In this document: in pieces, positions 5,998-7,496 of the stretch
Position numbering within the stretch: the first letter of the stretch is position 1
How the letters are laid out: the number at the start of each line of letters is the position of its first letter
DNA from: Sulfurimonas sp.
Lineage (GTDB): Bacteria; Campylobacterota; Campylobacteria; Campylobacterales; Sulfurimonadaceae
DNA length: 7,496 bases
NCBI GenBank assembly: GCA_021157665.1
Contig: JAGGWE010000038.1
Location: forward strand, 1 to 7,496
Reading direction: 5' to 3'
Made by a program: the position numbers and the translations under genes
Notes under the pieces: model-generated
Seen by the model: only the letters and a program-made list of their open reading frames with translations
Database searches by the model: none
Told to the model about the DNA's origin: nothing

Positions 5998-7496
5998 CGT
6001 CTTCTACCTCGTCTAAAATCTCTACATCAAGTGCTAGCGCTTGAAGCTCTTTTATTAATACAAATAATGTCTCAGGAATACCAGAAGGTGGTACTAATTC
6101 ACCTTTTGTTATTGCTTTATAAGCACGAACACGACCATCAACATCATCAGATTTGATAGTTAACATCTCTTTAAGAACAGCCGATGCACCATAAGCTTCT
6201 AAAGCCCAAACTTCCATCTCACCAAATCTTTGTCCACCAAATAGTGCTTTACCACCAACTGGTTGTTGTGTAACAAGAGAATATGGTCCAGTTGAACGAG
6301 CATGAATTTTCTCATCAACTAAGTGATGAAGTTTAAGAACATACATGTAACCTACATTTACTCTCTCTTTAATTTTTTCACCTGTTAAACCATTATAAAC
6401 AACAGTTTTACCATCAGCATCCATTTTAGCTAATTCAAATAATTTATCAAATTCTGCCTGATTTACACCCTCAAAAATTGGAGTAGCAAATCTAACACCA
6501 CCTTTAGCCCAATCTCTTGCATAACCTAAGAATTTCTCATCACTCATATCACCAATAACTTTTACTGCATTCATCATACCAGCAACATCAGCAATAGCAA
6601 TCATTTTTGAACGAAGATTATCTATAAAATCTTTTTGCTTAGTTTCAAACTGCTCTAAAATTTGATTACCAAGTTCACGACCTGCCATACCTAAATGCAT
6701 CTCTAAAATCTGACCAATATTCATACGAGATGGAACACCAAGTGGGTTTAAACAAACATCAACACTTCTTCCATCTTCCATATAAGGCATATCTACCTCT
6801 GGAACAATTATAGAAACAATACCTTTGTTTCCATGACGACCAGCCATTTTATCACCAACTTTTAATGAACGCTTTGTAGCTATATAAACTTTAACATACT
6901 TAACAACACCATTTGGAAGAATGTCATCTTTTTCTAAAATAGTAAGTTTCTCTTCATGTTCATCTCTAAAAATTCTTTTTTGTTTTTGGAAATAGTTTTT
7001 TGTTTTAGTATATTCATTTTGAATATCTTCGCTAAATGATTTAACAATAGCATTCATCGCAAAACGACTAACTTCTAATAGATCATCTCCATTAATAGTA
7101 TCACCTTGTTTATATTCAGTTTCACCTATTTTAATATCATTTGAAAGAGTTTCTCTTGTTAAAAGCTTGGTAACTCTTAACATCTCCTCTTTATCTATCA
7201 TAAGAAGTCTATCATAGTGCTCACGCTCTAAATAGTCACGCTCTTCTTTCTCTAACTCTAATGCACGAGCATCTTTGTCATAACCTTTTTTAGTAAAGAT
7301 TTTGATATCAACAATAATACCTTCCATTGAAGGAGGGCAATAGAGTGATTTATTAACAACATGACCAGCTTTTTCTCCAAAAATTGCACGTAATAAACGC
7401 TCTTCTGGAGTTGGTTTAACTTCACCTTTTGGTGAAACCTTACCAACAATAATCATACCGCCACTTACGTGTGTACCAATTTTGATAATACCAGAC
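5990..7496 (-). CDS. rpoB: RNA polymerase subunit beta, C-terminal part (runs off the window)
   Basis: Beta forms half of the active-site cleft. The window holds its last 501 residues; the open frame continues past base 7496 (it reads SGIIKIGTHVSGG before MIIVGKVSPKGE), so the Met at 7456 is internal. Visible motifs are GKVSPKGE, then TPEERLLRAIFGEKA (about 7400-7370), a charged, probably coiled segment (about 7290-6960) at the place of the E. coli SI2 insertion, GDKMAGRHGNKG (6821-6856) with the two active-site lysines matching E. coli Lys1065 and Lys1073, and VDVCLNPLGVPSRMNIGQIL (6705-6764). The C-terminal clamp part has HARSTGPYSLVTQQPVGGKA and GGQRFGEMEVWALEAYGA, which packs against beta'. 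The tail is acidic (EVEDDE). The rifampicin region lies outside the window. The TAA stop overlaps the rpoC start (ATGAGTAA), pointing to coupled translation and balanced subunits. Confidence 0.98.
   Translation of the reverse strand, partial: SGIIKIGTHVSGGMIIVGKVSPKGEVKPTPEERLLRAIFGEKAGHVVNKSLYCPPSMEGIIVDIKIFTKKGYDKDARALELEKEERDYLEREHYDRLLMIDKEEMLRVTKLLTRETLSNDIKIGETEYKQGDTINGDDLLEVSRFAMNAIVKSFSEDIQNEYTKTKNYFQKQKRIFRDEHEEKLTILEKDDILPNGVVKYVKVYIATKRSLKVGDKMAGRHGNKGIVSIIVPEVDMPYMEDGRSVDVCLNPLGVPSRMNIGQILEMHLGMAGRELGNQILEQFETKQKDFIDNLRSKMIAIADVAGMMNAVKVIGDMSDEKFLGYARDWAKGGVRFATPIFEGVNQAEFDKLFELAKMDADGKTVVYNGLTGEKIKERVNVGYMYVLKLHHLVDEKIHARSTGPYSLVTQQPVGGKALFGGQRFGEMEVWALEAYGASAVLKEMLTIKSDDVDGRVRAYKAITKGELVPPSGIPETLFVLIKELQALALDVEILDEVEDDE

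Noticed and set aside
7258..7449. Minus-strand open frame of 63 codons
   Set aside because: It is an out-of-frame shadow of the conserved rpoB region GKVSPKGE through KDARALE.
7454..7456. ATG as a possible start of a short rpoB
   Set aside because: The frame stays open to the window edge and the 13 upstream residues match the conserved beta sequence, so this Met is internal.

Overview
The window is a core transcription/translation locus read entirely on the minus strand. In transcription order, from high to low coordinates, it holds the 3' part of rpoB (RNA polymerase beta), a complete rpoC (beta'), a 181-bp gap, rpsL (S12), a 118-bp gap, rpsG (S7), a 130-bp gap, and the first 69 codons of fusA (EF-G). 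No plus-strand gene, tRNA, rRNA, mobile element, CRISPR array or intein was seen.

The organism is most likely a Campylobacterota (epsilonproteobacterial) species, with Arcobacter-type relatives as my best guess from memory. The reasons are the strong A+T richness, the separate but overlapping rpoB and rpoC followed directly by rpsL-rpsG-fusA, a beta' of about 1505 residues with an oversized trigger-loop insertion, and the wording of the EF-G N-terminus. The genus is inference and was not checked against a database.

Layout: rpoB and rpoC overlap by 8 bases (ATGAGTAA), so their translation is probably coupled. The rpoC-rpsL gap carries two consecutive hairpins just after the rpoC stop, then a consensus-like -10 box in a T-rich context, then the rpsL leader. 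This suggests partial separation of the rpoBC unit from the str unit (rpsL-rpsG-fusA). The rpsL-rpsG gap, where S7 represses its own operon in E. coli, contains a small palindromic stem and a direct repeat. The rpsG-fusA gap contains two strong hairpins with a perfect TATAAT between them. One of these is a 19-bp stem that is fully paired only in the minus-strand RNA.

The genes work together in growth: beta and beta' form the polymerase core, S12 and S7 are 30S proteins at the decoding centre and the head/E site, and EF-G drives translocation. The proteins look intact and catalytically competent. I found no novel multi-gene system. The points worth a second look are the structured intergenic RNAs, the enlarged beta' insertion with repeated motifs, and an Ala directly after the EF-G P-loop.
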